The notes: generated by a model from the letters alone, not told the origin. A DNA stretch of 16,171 nt from JBJHBY01 sp050485745 (GCA_050485745.1 JBJHBY010000058.1:1-16171), one strand, 5' to 3'; counted from the first letter of the stretch, positions 1-7,601 are shown. Numbers and translations are program-made.

Positions 1-95
1 GCCTTGCGTTGATCCGCCTGACGTCGTTGCGGTCACTTGAAAGGCAACCAGCCTTCCCGCGTGACCGCGTCTCCCCAGACGAATCAACGCAAGGC
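1..95. repeat. Nested palindromic element at the window edge
   Basis: Positions 1-13 (GCCTTGCGTTGAT) are the exact reverse complement of 83-95. Inside lies a second stem, 29-36 (GCGGTCAC) with 61-68. Inside that is a third, 41-45 (AAGGC) with 51-55 around the loop AACCA. A small hairpin, GTCT-CCCC-AGAC, sits at 69-80. The whole folds as a branched or cruciform structure in DNA or RNA. There is no T-run after either arm, so it is not a textbook intrinsic terminator, although it lies just downstream of selO and could still end or protect that transcript. It may extend left of the window. I do not recognise the family. Confidence 0.6.
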
Positions 96-126
96 CTGAG
101 CGATCGCCGAAGTGATCAGAGGTGCC

Positions 127-1872
127 CTAGGAGGAACAGCTGTAATGTGAAACTCCACCAACATCGAAGTACTTCATGGGCCTGATGCGATAGTATTTAT
201 CTTCAATTTCTGTTGACTGCTCGGCATACGGCGATGTCATGACGCCCTGCAATTCCCGAATCAGCGAATAATCACCCGTCGCCGCTTTCTGGTAGGCTGG
301 AGCAACCAGCCACTCCCGAAACGTGTATTTTGGATTGACCTGTTTCATTCGCGTGGAAATCTGCTCACAGAAACGGGGCAAAGAAGCCGTGCCGACACCG
401 ATCTGTGACCTCCATTTTTCCAGCCAGGCCGACCAGCGGGCGTCATTCGCAGACGCCGACGTTTCCACCCCAGGCATGCGTCGATCATAACCCGTGTAAA
501 AGCTCTTTTTCAGCGGCCCGATATCCTCCGGTATACCGGACAATTCCCGGAAGAAAATGGTGTAATCGACCGGCATCTCGACCATGAGCTTTATCAACTC
601 GACGAAAAGCGCTGCATCGAAGGACTTCAGGCCAAGCTTTGTGGCCCACATGTTCTCCATTTTCCGCTGCATGATCGCCGCAAAGGAACCCTCCAGTTCA
701 TCAAGGACTGACAGACCAGCCTGATTGTTCAGAAAAAGCGGACGCAAAGCAGAGCAAAACATCCTGAAATTTTTCTCCGCTGCCAGCGGCTGGGAAAAAA
801 ATGCGAAATGGCGACCACCCCCTGTCCATGGCTGGTAATAGGGATCGAACATCTCGCAGAATCCGAAGGGGCCATAATCGAGCGTAAAGCCGCCGACTGC
901 GCAGTTATCGCTGTTGAAGTTTCCCTGGCAATACCCAACACGCACCCAGTCGGCTACCAGGGAAGTCAAGCGGTCACGGAACTCCCGCGCGAACGCAATC
1001 AATTGGTCTTCGAATTCCAGACGGTCATCGATCACCTCGGAGTACTCTCGCCGAATCACATGAGAGACGATCATCCGCAGCTCGTCCATCGCTTCTGGAT
1101 GGGATTGGTCTCGTACCCGACGAAGGAAGAGCTCCAATTGACCCACTCGTATGAAGGATGGGGCAACTCGCGTTGATATGGCCACCGCTTCCGAGACCAT
1201 CCGGTCTGGATCAACGGCGGTGCTGCCCTCTGAGTACCAGGGACGCTGAACTTTCTCCGTTGTGGAAACGTACAGGCTGAGCGACCGGGATGTGGGCACT
1301 CCGAGGGCATGCATATGCTCTTGTGCCAGGAACTCCCGCACACTTGATCTGAGAACAGCGCGGCCATCGCCGCCGCGGCAATAGGGGGTCCGGCCACCGC
1401 CTTTCAGCTGCATTTCCCAGCGCTTTCCGCGAATGACGGCCTCAAGCACAGAGATTGCGCGGCCATCGCCGTATCCGTTTCCCGTCTGGAAAGGGCACTG
1501 TCGCGTGTACTCGGTGCCAAAAATGGATAGGGCATAACCACACGCCCAGCCAGCGGCACGCATTGGCGCCGGGGCCGCGCTGATGTCACCGGAAAACAGT
1601 CGCATAAAATCAGCAGACCGGGCAAGATCGTCGATCAGGCCCAGCTCATCAAAAAGCGCCTTGCCGTGAACCACATACTCCGGGTTCTGAATGGGCGTGG
1701 GCTGGACCGGCACATAGTGACCACTCAACACCTCTCGGGGCGAGTGATCTCTACCGTCGGGCGTCGCATCGGGGTCACAATTCAGGGCGTCCATCATCGA
1801 ATAATCCGCCAGCGATGCCAGATCCTGCAGTGTCTCGATGCAAGGCAACTGCTCAGCCAGAGAATGCTTCAT
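127..1872 (-). CDS. selO: SelO-family protein adenylyltransferase (AMPylase), long form
   Basis: This is a pseudokinase-fold enzyme of the SelO/YdiU (UPF0061) family. Characterised members transfer AMP from ATP to Ser, Thr or Tyr of target proteins and are linked to redox homeostasis. The 581-aa product shows the family hallmarks in order: GNGYGDGRA at 131-139, the ATP-site segment QLKGGGRTPYCRGGDGRA at 155-172, GNFNSDN at 317-323, LDYGPFGF at 331-338 (probable metal and catalytic Asn323 and Asp332), and the C-terminal NPKYTFREWL at 513-522. It ends SCSS. The Cys stands third from the end, where animal SelO has selenocysteine, and its codon is TGT. At 581 aa it is about 100 residues longer than E. 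coli YdiU. The start is ATG at 1872, with GGAGG seven bases upstream. An ATG directly before it (1875) is nearer the SD, and an in-frame ATG at 1908 has no SD. The gene follows the rhodanese gene by 75 bp and is probably co-transcribed with it. Its GC content is lower than the core cluster. Confidence 0.93.
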   Translation of the reverse strand: MKHSLAEQLPCIETLQDLASLADYSMMDALNCDPDATPDGRDHSPREVLSGHYVPVQPTPIQNPEYVVHGKALFDELGLIDDLARSADFMRLFSGDISAAPAPMRAAGWACGYALSIFGTEYTRQCPFQTGNGYGDGRAISVLEAVIRGKRWEMQLKGGGRTPYCRGGDGRAVLRSSVREFLAQEHMHALGVPTSRSLSLYVSTTEKVQRPWYSEGSTAVDPDRMVSEAVAISTRVAPSFIRVGQLELFLRRVRDQSHPEAMDELRMIVSHVIRREYSEVIDDRLEFEDQLIAFAREFRDRLTSLVADWVRVGYCQGNFNSDNCAVGGFTLDYGPFGFCEMFDPYYQPWTGGGRHFAFFSQPLAAEKNFRMFCSALRPLFLNNQAGLSVLDELEGSFAAIMQRKMENMWATKLGLKSFDAALFVELIKLMVEMPVDYTIFFRELSGIPEDIGPLKKSFYTGYDRRMPGVETSASANDARWSAWLEKWRSQIGVGTASLPRFCEQISTRMKQVNPKYTFREWLVAPAYQKAATGDYSLIRELQGVMTSPYAEQSTEIEDKYYRIRPMKYFDVGGVSHYSCSS

Positions 1873-1879
1873 CATCGCG

Positions 1880-1884
1880 CCTCC
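1880..1884 (-). promoter_or_regulatory. selO ribosome binding site
   Basis: On the minus strand GGAGG lies seven bases before ATG 1872 and four before ATG 1875. This argues against the longer frame starting at 1908, which would place the SD inside the coding sequence. Confidence 0.7.
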
Positions 1885-1947
1885 AGGTGGGTAGTGCCCC
1901 CACCTCATTGCATGTGTTCGCCAGACCTTTCGTCAGCAAGAGGTGCC

Positions 1948-2271
1948 TTAATAAGTGGGCATGTCCGGGTCGACCTGCCTCGCCCAGGCATCGATACCCC
2001 CCGCAAGATTGGACACGTCGTCAAAGCCCTGCTGTTGCAGATACCGCCCGACAAGCGCACTGCGCATGCCATGATGACAGATGCAGACGATGGGCCGCGA
2101 CCGCTCCAACCGGGGTAAATGTTCAGGGATACTATTCATCGGAATGGTGATCGAATCCCTGATATGGCAGATCTGAACCTCCCAGAGCTCCCGAACGTCC
2201 AGCAACAAGGGCACAGGGCGGGACGGATCATCAAGCCAGACACATAGATCCGAAGCAGTCAGATCACGCAA
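1948..2271 (-). CDS. Single-domain rhodanese-like sulfurtransferase
   Basis: This 107-aa protein is a single rhodanese domain. Such domains carry sulfur as a persulfide on an active-site cysteine and pass it to a thiophilic acceptor. LLLDVRELWE at 22-31 is the conserved LDVRE region. CHHGMR at 65-70 is the active-site loop, with Cys65 as the nucleophile. NLAGGIDAWA at 88-97 is the usual C-terminal motif. No signal peptide or membrane segment is visible, so it should be cytoplasmic. The start is TTG at 2271, chosen because the near-perfect SD AAAGGAGG lies seven bases upstream. No ATG is available nearby. It is the first gene of a probable two-gene operon with selO. The physiological acceptor cannot be inferred. 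It is GlpE-like in size, but there is no glp context. Confidence 0.9.
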   Translation of the reverse strand: MRDLTASDLCVWLDDPSRPVPLLLDVRELWEVQICHIRDSITIPMNSIPEHLPRLERSRPIVCICHHGMRSALVGRYLQQQGFDDVSNLAGGIDAWARQVDPDMPTY

Positions 2272-2278
2272 GTGACAA

Positions 2279-2286
2279 CCTCCTTT
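2279..2286 (-). promoter_or_regulatory. Strong ribosome binding site deciding a TTG start
   Basis: AAAGGAGG on the minus strand is a near-perfect complement to the 16S tail, seven bases upstream of TTG 2271. The strong SD may offset the weak start codon. Confidence 0.75.
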
Positions 2287-2369
2287 CTTGAATGCAATCG
2301 CTTCACTCTGAGTGCCGGCGATCCGGGTTCCGGTGAATCACGATTTCCGCATGTACAGCGCCTGACGGT

Positions 2370-2398
2370 AATATGCCAGAAAGCGCCACTTTTGACCT
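2370..2398 (-). promoter_or_regulatory. Possible promoter for rhodanese-selO
   Basis: On the minus strand AGGTCA (2398-2393) is followed after 17 bases by CATATT (2375-2370). A TG one base upstream makes it an extended -10. Each hexamer is imperfect (three and four of six consensus bases). Transcription would start about 90 bases before the rhodanese TTG. Confidence 0.3.
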
Positions 2399-2407
2399 GT
2401 CGTCGAT

Positions 2408-2423
2408 GTGTCAAGGATGACAC
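2408..2423. promoter_or_regulatory. Dyad GTGTCA-N4-TGACAC upstream of mutS
   Basis: GTGTCA (2408-2413) and TGACAC (2418-2423) are perfect inverted arms around AGGA. The dyad lies 15 bases upstream of the proposed mutS -35 and about 10 bases upstream of the proposed rhodanese -35 on the opposite strand. It could be an operator for a dimeric regulator serving both directions. I cannot assign a regulator. Confidence 0.35.
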
Positions 2424-2438
2424 TGGCAGCCGCCCGGT

Positions 2439-2466
2439 TTGCCGCCCCCACTCCTTGCCTTAGAAT
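2439..2466 (+). promoter_or_regulatory. Probable sigma-70 promoter of mutS
   Basis: TTGCCG (2439-2444) and TAGAAT (2461-2466) are separated by 16 bases, about 50 bases before the mutS ATG. The -10 matches five of six consensus bases. The SD is weak (AAGG at 2497-2500, 14 bases from the ATG). Confidence 0.5.
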
Positions 2467-2514
2467 GACCCCCTTTCGCCTCCCAGACTCCGAGACAAGG
2501 CGCGACCCTGCCCC

Positions 2515-5103
2515 ATGACCGCAAAGACAGATATCGTCTCCGACCAGCATACCCCGATGATGCAGCAATATCTTCGCATCAAGGCGCAGCACCCGAACGA
2601 GCTGTTGTTCTACCGCATGGGCGACTTCTACGAGCTGTTCCACGACGACGCGAAGCGCGCGGCGCAGTTGCTGGACATCACCCTCACCGCCCGGGGCAAG
2701 TCCGCCGGGGAACCGATCCCGATGGCGGGAATTCCGTTCCACTCGGCGGACGGCTACCTGGCGAAGCTGGTGAAGCTGGGGCTGTCGGTGGCGATCTGCG
2801 AGCAGATCGGCGACCCGGCCACCAGCAAGGGACCGGTGGAGCGCAAGGTGGTGCGCATCGTCACCCCGGGCACTATCACCGATGAGGCGCTGCTGGACGC
2901 GGCGCGGGACAATCTGCTGGTGGCGGTGGCCGGGGATGGCCGCCGCTTTGGACTGGCCAGCCTGGACGTTGGCAGCGGGCGTCTGCTGGTCAGCGAACTG
3001 GAAGGAGCAGAGGCGCTGCTGGCGGAGCTGCAGCGGCTGGCCCCGGCGGAGCTGCTGCTGGATGAACAGCTGGCCCTGCCCGCTCTGGCGGACTGGCGCG
3101 GCCTGCGGCGGCGGCCGGCCTGGGAGTTCGAGCCCGGCGCGGCCCGCACCCTGCTGACGCGACAGTTCGGCACGAAGGACCTCGCCGGCTTCGGCTGTGA
3201 GCAGCTGCACCTGGCAGTGGCCGCAGCCGGCTGCCTGGTGCAGTACGCGCGGGATACCCAGCGCAGCGAGCTGCCGCAGCTGCGCGGCATGGCCTGCGAG
3301 CGCCGCGAGGATGGCGTCGGCCTGGATGCCGCAACCCGACGCAACCTGGAGATCGACGTCAATCTCGGTGGCGGCGGCGACAATACGCTGATGTCGGTGA
3401 TGGACACCACGGTCACGCCAATGGGCAGCCGCCTGCTGCGCCGCTGGCTGCACCGCCCGCTGCGCCAGCGCGGGGAGATCGAGGCACGGCAAACGGCGGT
3501 GGCCGCCCTGCAGCAGGCGCAGTCCTGGCAGCCGCTGCGCCGGGCGCTGAAGCCCGCGGGGGACATGGAGCGCATCCTCGGCCGCGTGGCCCTGCGCTCG
3601 GCGCGGCCGCGGGACCTGCAGCGCCTGCAGGCCGGGCTTGCCACCCTGCCGGAGGTGCGCGACGCGCTCCCGGGCACGGAGGCACCGGAAACACAGGTGG
3701 CGCCGCGGCTGCAGGCGCTGGCCGGGCGCGCGGGGCTGTTTCCGGAGCTGGTGCAATTGCTGGAACGTGCCATCGTGGAGAATCCGCCAGCGGTGATCCG
3801 CGACGGCGGGGTGATCGCGCCAGGCTTTGACGCGGAGCTCGACGAACTCCGCGACATCAGCAGCAACGCCGGGGATTTTCTGGTGCGGCTGGAGCAGCAG
3901 GAGCGTGAGCGCAGCGGCCTGTCCACACTCAAGGTGGGCTACAACCGCGTACACGGCTACTACATCGAGATCAGCCGCGGCCAGGCGGCGCAGGCGCCGG
4001 TCGACTATATCCGCCGCCAGACCCTGAAGAATGCCGAGCGCTTCATCACCCCGGAGCTGAAGGCCTTCGAGGACAAGGCGCTGAGCGCCCGCAGCCGCGC
4101 CCTGGCGCGGGAGAAGCACCTGTACGACCAGTTGCTGGAGCGGCTCAACGAGCAGCTCGCAGCGCTGCAGGACACCGCCGCCGCGCTATCCGAACTGGAT
4201 GTGCTGGCCTGTCTTGCAGAGCGCGCGGACAGCCTCGACTGGTGCCGCCCGGCGCTGACCAATGAGCGCCTCATCGACATTCGGGAGGGCCGCCACCCGG
4301 TGGTGGAGCGGGTGCTCGATGCGCCGTTCATCCCCAACGACCTGCGCCTGGACGAGGGGCGCAGCATGCTGGTGATCACCGGCCCCAACATGGGGGGCAA
4401 ATCCACCTACATGCGCCAGACCGCGCTGATCACCCTGCTCGCACTCACCGGCAGCTTCGTGCCGGCGCGGGCCGCGACCATTGCCCTGGTGGACCAGATC
4501 TTCACCCGCATCGGCTCCTCGGATGACCTCGCCGGAGGGCGCTCCACGTTCATGGTGGAGATGACAGAGACCGCCAACATCCTCAACAATGCCAGTGCTC
4601 ACAGCCTGGTGCTGATGGACGAGATCGGCCGCGGCACCAGCACCTTCGATGGCCTCTCCCTGGCCTGGGCCGCGGCCCGGCACCTGGCGGCGGAAGTCGG
4701 TGCGCTGACCCTGTTCGCCACTCACTACTTCGAGCTGACCGCACTGCCGGAACAACAGCCGATGGTCGCCAACGTGCACCTCGACGCAACCGAGTACAAC
4801 GAACAGCTGGTCTTCCTGCACACCATCCAGGAAGGGCCGGCCAGCCGCAGCTACGGCTTGCAGGTGGCAAAGCTGGCGGGGATCCCCGCGCGGGTGGTCA
4901 GCGAGGCGCGACAAAAACTGGGTGAACTGGAAACACAGGCAACTCAGGCCGGTGCCAACGCGCCACCCCCGCGCCAGGAGGATCTGTTCGCCCAGGCGCC
5001 CCACCCGGCACTGGAGCTGCTGGAGAGCATCGACCCCGACGCACTGACACCGCGGCAATCCATGGAGCTTGTGTACCGCCTGCGGGAACTGGCAAACTCC
5101 TGA
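2515..5103 (+). CDS. mutS: DNA mismatch repair protein MutS
   Basis: MutS binds base mismatches and small loops. After ATP exchange it slides as a clamp and recruits MutL. The 862-aa product has the usual length for the gammaproteobacterial protein. The mismatch-reading motif is in RMGDFYELF at 34-42; Phe38 stacks on the mismatch and Glu40 contacts it. The lever and clamp region fills the middle. The C-terminal ABC-type ATPase has Walker A GPNMGGKST at 623-631 (Lys629) and Walker B LVLMDE with Asp702 and Glu703, followed by the GRGTSTFDG signature. The C-terminal tail ending YRLRELANS is present, so the protein looks complete. The start is ATG at 2515, supported by the typical early HTPMMQQYL motif. 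It is divergent from rhodanese-selO and 100 bp upstream of fdxA on the same strand. Confidence 0.98.
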   Translation: MTAKTDIVSDQHTPMMQQYLRIKAQHPNELLFYRMGDFYELFHDDAKRAAQLLDITLTARGKSAGEPIPMAGIPFHSADGYLAKLVKLGLSVAICEQIGDPATSKGPVERKVVRIVTPGTITDEALLDAARDNLLVAVAGDGRRFGLASLDVGSGRLLVSELEGAEALLAELQRLAPAELLLDEQLALPALADWRGLRRRPAWEFEPGAARTLLTRQFGTKDLAGFGCEQLHLAVAAAGCLVQYARDTQRSELPQLRGMACERREDGVGLDAATRRNLEIDVNLGGGGDNTLMSVMDTTVTPMGSRLLRRWLHRPLRQRGEIEARQTAVAALQQAQSWQPLRRALKPAGDMERILGRVALRSARPRDLQRLQAGLATLPEVRDALPGTEAPETQVAPRLQALAGRAGLFPELVQLLERAIVENPPAVIRDGGVIAPGFDAELDELRDISSNAGDFLVRLEQQERERSGLSTLKVGYNRVHGYYIEISRGQAAQAPVDYIRRQTLKNAERFITPELKAFEDKALSARSRALAREKHLYDQLLERLNEQLAALQDTAAALSELDVLACLAERADSLDWCRPALTNERLIDIREGRHPVVERVLDAPFIPNDLRLDEGRSMLVITGPNMGGKSTYMRQTALITLLALTGSFVPARAATIALVDQIFTRIGSSDDLAGGRSTFMVEMTETANILNNASAHSLVLMDEIGRGTSTFDGLSLAWAAARHLAAEVGALTLFATHYFELTALPEQQPMVANVHLDATEYNEQLVFLHTIQEGPASRSYGLQVAKLAGIPARVVSEARQKLGELETQATQAGANAPPPRQEDLFAQAPHPALELLESIDPDALTPRQSMELVYRLRELANS

Positions 5104-5138
5104 CTTTTGTGCCCGGGAAGCTCCCCAGCCGATGGGCA

Positions 5139-5148
5139 TGGTGATAAA
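5139..5148 (+). promoter_or_regulatory. Possible -10 element of fdxA
   Basis: GATAAA (5143-5148) follows TGGT in the 100-bp gap after mutS, about 55 bases before the fdxA ATG. No convincing -35 is visible, so the call is tentative. fdxA could also be read from mutS. Confidence 0.25.
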
Positions 5149-5203
5149 CTACGCGCCGTTAGCACAGCCGTACGGATCCGCATCAGCAAGAGGCCAGACA
5201 CAC

Positions 5204-5527
5204 ATGACATTCGTGGTAGGGGAAAACTGCATCAAGTGCAAGCACACCGACTGTGTCGAAGTGTGTCCGGTTGACTGCTTTTACGAAGGGCCCAATTTTC
5301 TGGTGATCCATCCCGACGAGTGCATCGACTGCGCGCTGTGCGAACCCGAGTGCCCCGTGGATGCCATCTTCTCGGAGGATGAACTGCCCGAGGATCAGCA
5401 GGTCTTCCTGGAGCTGAATGCCGAGCTCTCGGAGGTCTGGCCGAACATCACCGAACGCAAGGATGCCCTCCCCGATGCGGAAGAGTGGAACGGTGTGGCG
5501 GACAAGCTGCAGTATCTGGAGCGCTGA
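5204..5527 (+). CDS. fdxA: 7Fe ferredoxin (3Fe-4S/4Fe-4S), FdxA type
   Basis: This is a small cytoplasmic electron carrier, 107 aa, of the Azotobacter ferredoxin I type. The cysteine pattern fits exactly. Cys9, Cys17 and Cys50 are in the 3Fe-4S ligand positions. Cys21, Cys40, Cys43 and Cys46 are in the 4Fe-4S positions. Cys12 and Cys25 match the non-ligand cysteines of that family. The C-terminal half after residue 55 is the acidic extension typical of this class. The start is ATG at 5204, with AAGAGG (5188-5193) ten bases upstream. An in-frame extension back to 5069 overlaps the end of mutS and has no family support. The position between mutS and rpoS is conserved in Pseudomonas. It is followed by a strong terminator. 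The electron partner is unknown. Confidence 0.97.
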   Translation: MTFVVGENCIKCKHTDCVEVCPVDCFYEGPNFLVIHPDECIDCALCEPECPVDAIFSEDELPEDQQVFLELNAELSEVWPNITERKDALPDAEEWNGVADKLQYLER

Positions 5528-5552
5528 CGCCCGCCACTGCAGGATGTAACAG

Positions 5553-5587
5553 AAACGCCCCGGTATCACAGATACCGGGGCGTTTTT
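5553..5587 (+). terminator. Intrinsic terminator of fdxA, possibly shared with rpoS
   Basis: A 15-bp perfect stem (5553-5567 with 5571-5585) has the triloop ACA and ends in a five-T run (5583-5587) on the plus strand. The core is GCCCCGGTATC and its complement. It lies between the convergent fdxA and rpoS, so it may also stop rpoS transcription, but the T-run on that side is only three bases. Confidence 0.92.
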
Positions 5588-5636
5588 CGTTGCGCCGGCG
5601 GCCTGGAGGCCACACGGCGCGGATGGCTGGCCGTCT

Positions 5637-6680
5637 TCAGCGGTGGCCGAAGATGGCCTCGCCGGTGAGCCCGTGGCGCTCAAGGATGTCGCGCAGACGC
5701 TTCAGCGCCTCGACCTGGATCTGGCGCACGCGCTCGCGGGTCAGGCCAATCTCACGCCCCACCTCTTCCAGCGTACTGGTTTCATAGCCGCCCAGGCCAA
5801 AGCGGCGGGCCACCACTTCACGCTGCTTCTCGGTCAACTCACCCAGCCACTGGGCGATGCTCTCGCGCAGGTCATCGTCCTGCAGTAACTCCGCGGGATC
5901 GGATACCTGTACGTCGGCAATGGTGTCGAGCAGGGACTTGTCGGAATCGGGGCCCAGGGGCATGTCGACGGAGGCCACGCGCTCATTCAGGCCGAGCATG
6001 CGCTTGACGTCCTCAACCGGCTTGTCGAGCAGTTCGGCAATCTCTTCCGCCGAGGGCTCGTGATCAAGCTTCTGGGTCAGTTCGCGGGCCGCACGCAGGT
6101 AGACATTGAGCTCCTTGACCACGTGAATCGGCAGGCGAATGGTGCGGGTCTGGTTCATGATGGCGCGCTCGATGGTCTGGCGAATCCACCACGTGGCGTA
6201 GGTCGAGAAGCGGAAGCCGCGCTCGGGGTCGAACTTCTCCACCGCGCGGATCAGGCCCAGGTTGCCCTCCTCGATCAGGTCGAGCAGGGACAGGCCACGG
6301 TTGACGTAGCGCCGTGCGATCTTCACCACCAGACGCAGGTTGCTTTCGATCATGCGCTTGCGGCCGGCCTCGTCGCCCTTGAGCGCGAGCCGGGCAAAAT
6401 GCACTTCCTCTTCCGCGGTCAGCAGCGGGGAGAAGCCGATCTCATTCAGGTAGAGCTGGGTGGCGTCGAGGGTCTTCTGCAGGTGTGCAGTGCTGCTGCG
6501 CCGCGCCCGGGTTCGGGTGCGGGTGGCAACCGCCACATCCTCATCACCGTCCGTGGACTCTTCCGCCCCGGAGGACATCACGGCATCGTCGTCGTCACGC
6601 TCATCGAAACCCAGCTCGGCTACACCGGCCATGCTGTCGAATTCGCGCTCACCCAACTGGTCTTCCCTTTCGATCCGCAT
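5637..6680 (-). CDS. rpoS: RNA polymerase sigma factor RpoS (sigma-38)
   Basis: This is the stationary-phase and general stress sigma factor. The 347-aa product begins with an acidic, variable N-terminal segment (about 1-65). Sigma region 1.2 covers about 68-100. Region 2 follows, with SNLRLVVKIARRYVNRG at 113-129, LIEEGNLGLIRAVEKFDP at 135-152 and FSTYATWWIRQTIERAI at 158-174. Region 3 spans about 185-262. Region 4 has the helix-turn-helix around VGREIGLTRERVRQIQ at 307-322. Lys189 in HVVKELN aligns with E. coli Lys173, the residue needed for RssB-directed proteolysis, so adaptor-mediated turnover is plausible. The start is ATG at 6680, with GAAGGG about seven bases upstream. A longer in-frame TTG at 6713 is less likely. 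nlpD ends 82 bp upstream, the usual arrangement, in which rpoS is often read from promoters in or before nlpD. Confidence 0.97.
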   Translation of the reverse strand: MRIEREDQLGEREFDSMAGVAELGFDERDDDDAVMSSGAEESTDGDEDVAVATRTRTRARRSSTAHLQKTLDATQLYLNEIGFSPLLTAEEEVHFARLALKGDEAGRKRMIESNLRLVVKIARRYVNRGLSLLDLIEEGNLGLIRAVEKFDPERGFRFSTYATWWIRQTIERAIMNQTRTIRLPIHVVKELNVYLRAARELTQKLDHEPSAEEIAELLDKPVEDVKRMLGLNERVASVDMPLGPDSDKSLLDTIADVQVSDPAELLQDDDLRESIAQWLGELTEKQREVVARRFGLGGYETSTLEEVGREIGLTRERVRQIQVEALKRLRDILERHGLTGEAIFGHR

Positions 6681-6762
6681 AATCACGCCCTTCGTTATTG
6701 TGTGAGGATCCAACCCCTGCCGTAACGATCGACAACTCTGTGTGTGTTACACCAGCCTGCAG

Positions 6763-7593
6763 CTAGCGTGGTGGCAGGACGCTCAGAGGGTCTACCGCCC
6801 TGCCGTTGCGCCGGATCTCGAAATGCAGCTTCACCGAGTCCGTGCCTGTATCTCCTATCTCGGCCACGCGCTGGCCACCTTTAACCACATCGCCCTCGCG
6901 CACGAGAAGACGACTGTTGTAGCCATAGGCACTGAGGTACTCGTTACCGTGCTTGATGATCAGCAGGTTGCCATAACCCACCAGACCACTGCCGGCATAC
7001 ACCACAGTGCCATCGTTCGCCGCGAGAACAGGCTGGCCCAATTCACCATGAAGATCAATACCCCGGTTTGTGGCGCTCTGCGGGTTGAAACTGCGGATGA
7101 CACGACCACTCGCAGGCCAGTGCCAGCGTCCTGGAGCTGGCGCCGAAACCGGTGGCGCCGAGGCGCGTGGAGGACTCGACTGGGGTGCCCTGGCGACTCC
7201 GCCGGAGCTGTCGGCACGCGGCGCCGGTGCACTGCGGGGCGCCGGTGCCGATTGCGCCCCGGAGGGTGGGCGAGAGGTTCCCGCCGTGGACGTCGCCGGG
7301 CCAGCCAGGCTCAGGCGTTGCCCCGGATAGATGGTGTAGGGAGGACCAATATTGTTAGCGCGCGCTAACTGCCTGTAGTCCATACCATAACGCCAGGCAA
7401 TGGAATGCAGGGTTTCTCCGGAGCTCACTACGTGGGTCTGGATCTTGCGCGAAGGGGCACCGGACTGGTCGACCACCGGGGCGAAATTGCCACCGCCGGC
7501 GCAGCCCAGCAAAGCGCAATACAGCGCCACCAGCAGCCACCGACCGGCCCCGCCGCAGCCCCCGCGAGGACGAATGTCCAGCCCGTCAGGCAC
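6763..7593 (-). CDS. nlpD: NlpD-type lipoprotein, LysM plus degenerate LytM domain
   Basis: This envelope lipoprotein activates septal peptidoglycan amidases (AmiC in E. coli). The 276-aa product has a hydrophobic signal (about 18-30) ending in the lipobox LLGC, with lipidation at Cys31. A LysM domain spans about 52-97 and binds peptidoglycan. A Pro/Ala/Ser-rich linker (about 98-155) leads to an M23/LytM domain (about 160-270). The catalytic motifs are degenerate in the same way as in E. coli NlpD. NRGID at 176-180 replaces the zinc motif HxGxD, and KLHFE at 255-259 replaces HLHFE. It should therefore be an activator and not a hydrolase. The start is GTG at 7593, with GGAGG eight bases upstream. 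It is followed by rpoS, the conserved pair. Confidence 0.95.
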   Translation of the reverse strand: MPDGLDIRPRGGCGGAGRWLLVALYCALLGCAGGGNFAPVVDQSGAPSRKIQTHVVSSGETLHSIAWRYGMDYRQLARANNIGPPYTIYPGQRLSLAGPATSTAGTSRPPSGAQSAPAPRSAPAPRADSSGGVARAPQSSPPRASAPPVSAPAPGRWHWPASGRVIRSFNPQSATNRGIDLHGELGQPVLAANDGTVVYAGSGLVGYGNLLIIKHGNEYLSAYGYNSRLLVREGDVVKGGQRVAEIGDTGTDSVKLHFEIRRNGRAVDPLSVLPPR

Positions 7594-7601
7594 TGTTTAA
7601 A

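Noticed and set aside
1..95. Integron attC site
   Set aside because: GTTGAT comes first and ATCAAC last. An attC needs RYYYAAC on the left and GTTRRRY on the right, and neither end fits that consensus.
100..107. GCGATCGC octamer (HIP1-like)
   Set aside because: One copy only. In a GC-rich genome it is not informative and does not indicate a cyanobacterial origin.
127..141. Selenocysteine in SelO
   Set aside because: The C-terminal position is read by TGT (Cys), the stop is TAG, and no in-frame TGA followed by a SECIS-like hairpin is needed.
2338..4119. 593-codon minus-strand open frame opposite mutS
   Set aside because: It is an antisense shadow: low-complexity Arg/Ala/Gln-rich product, no domain, and it lies over an intact mutS. 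High-GC DNA often gives such frames.
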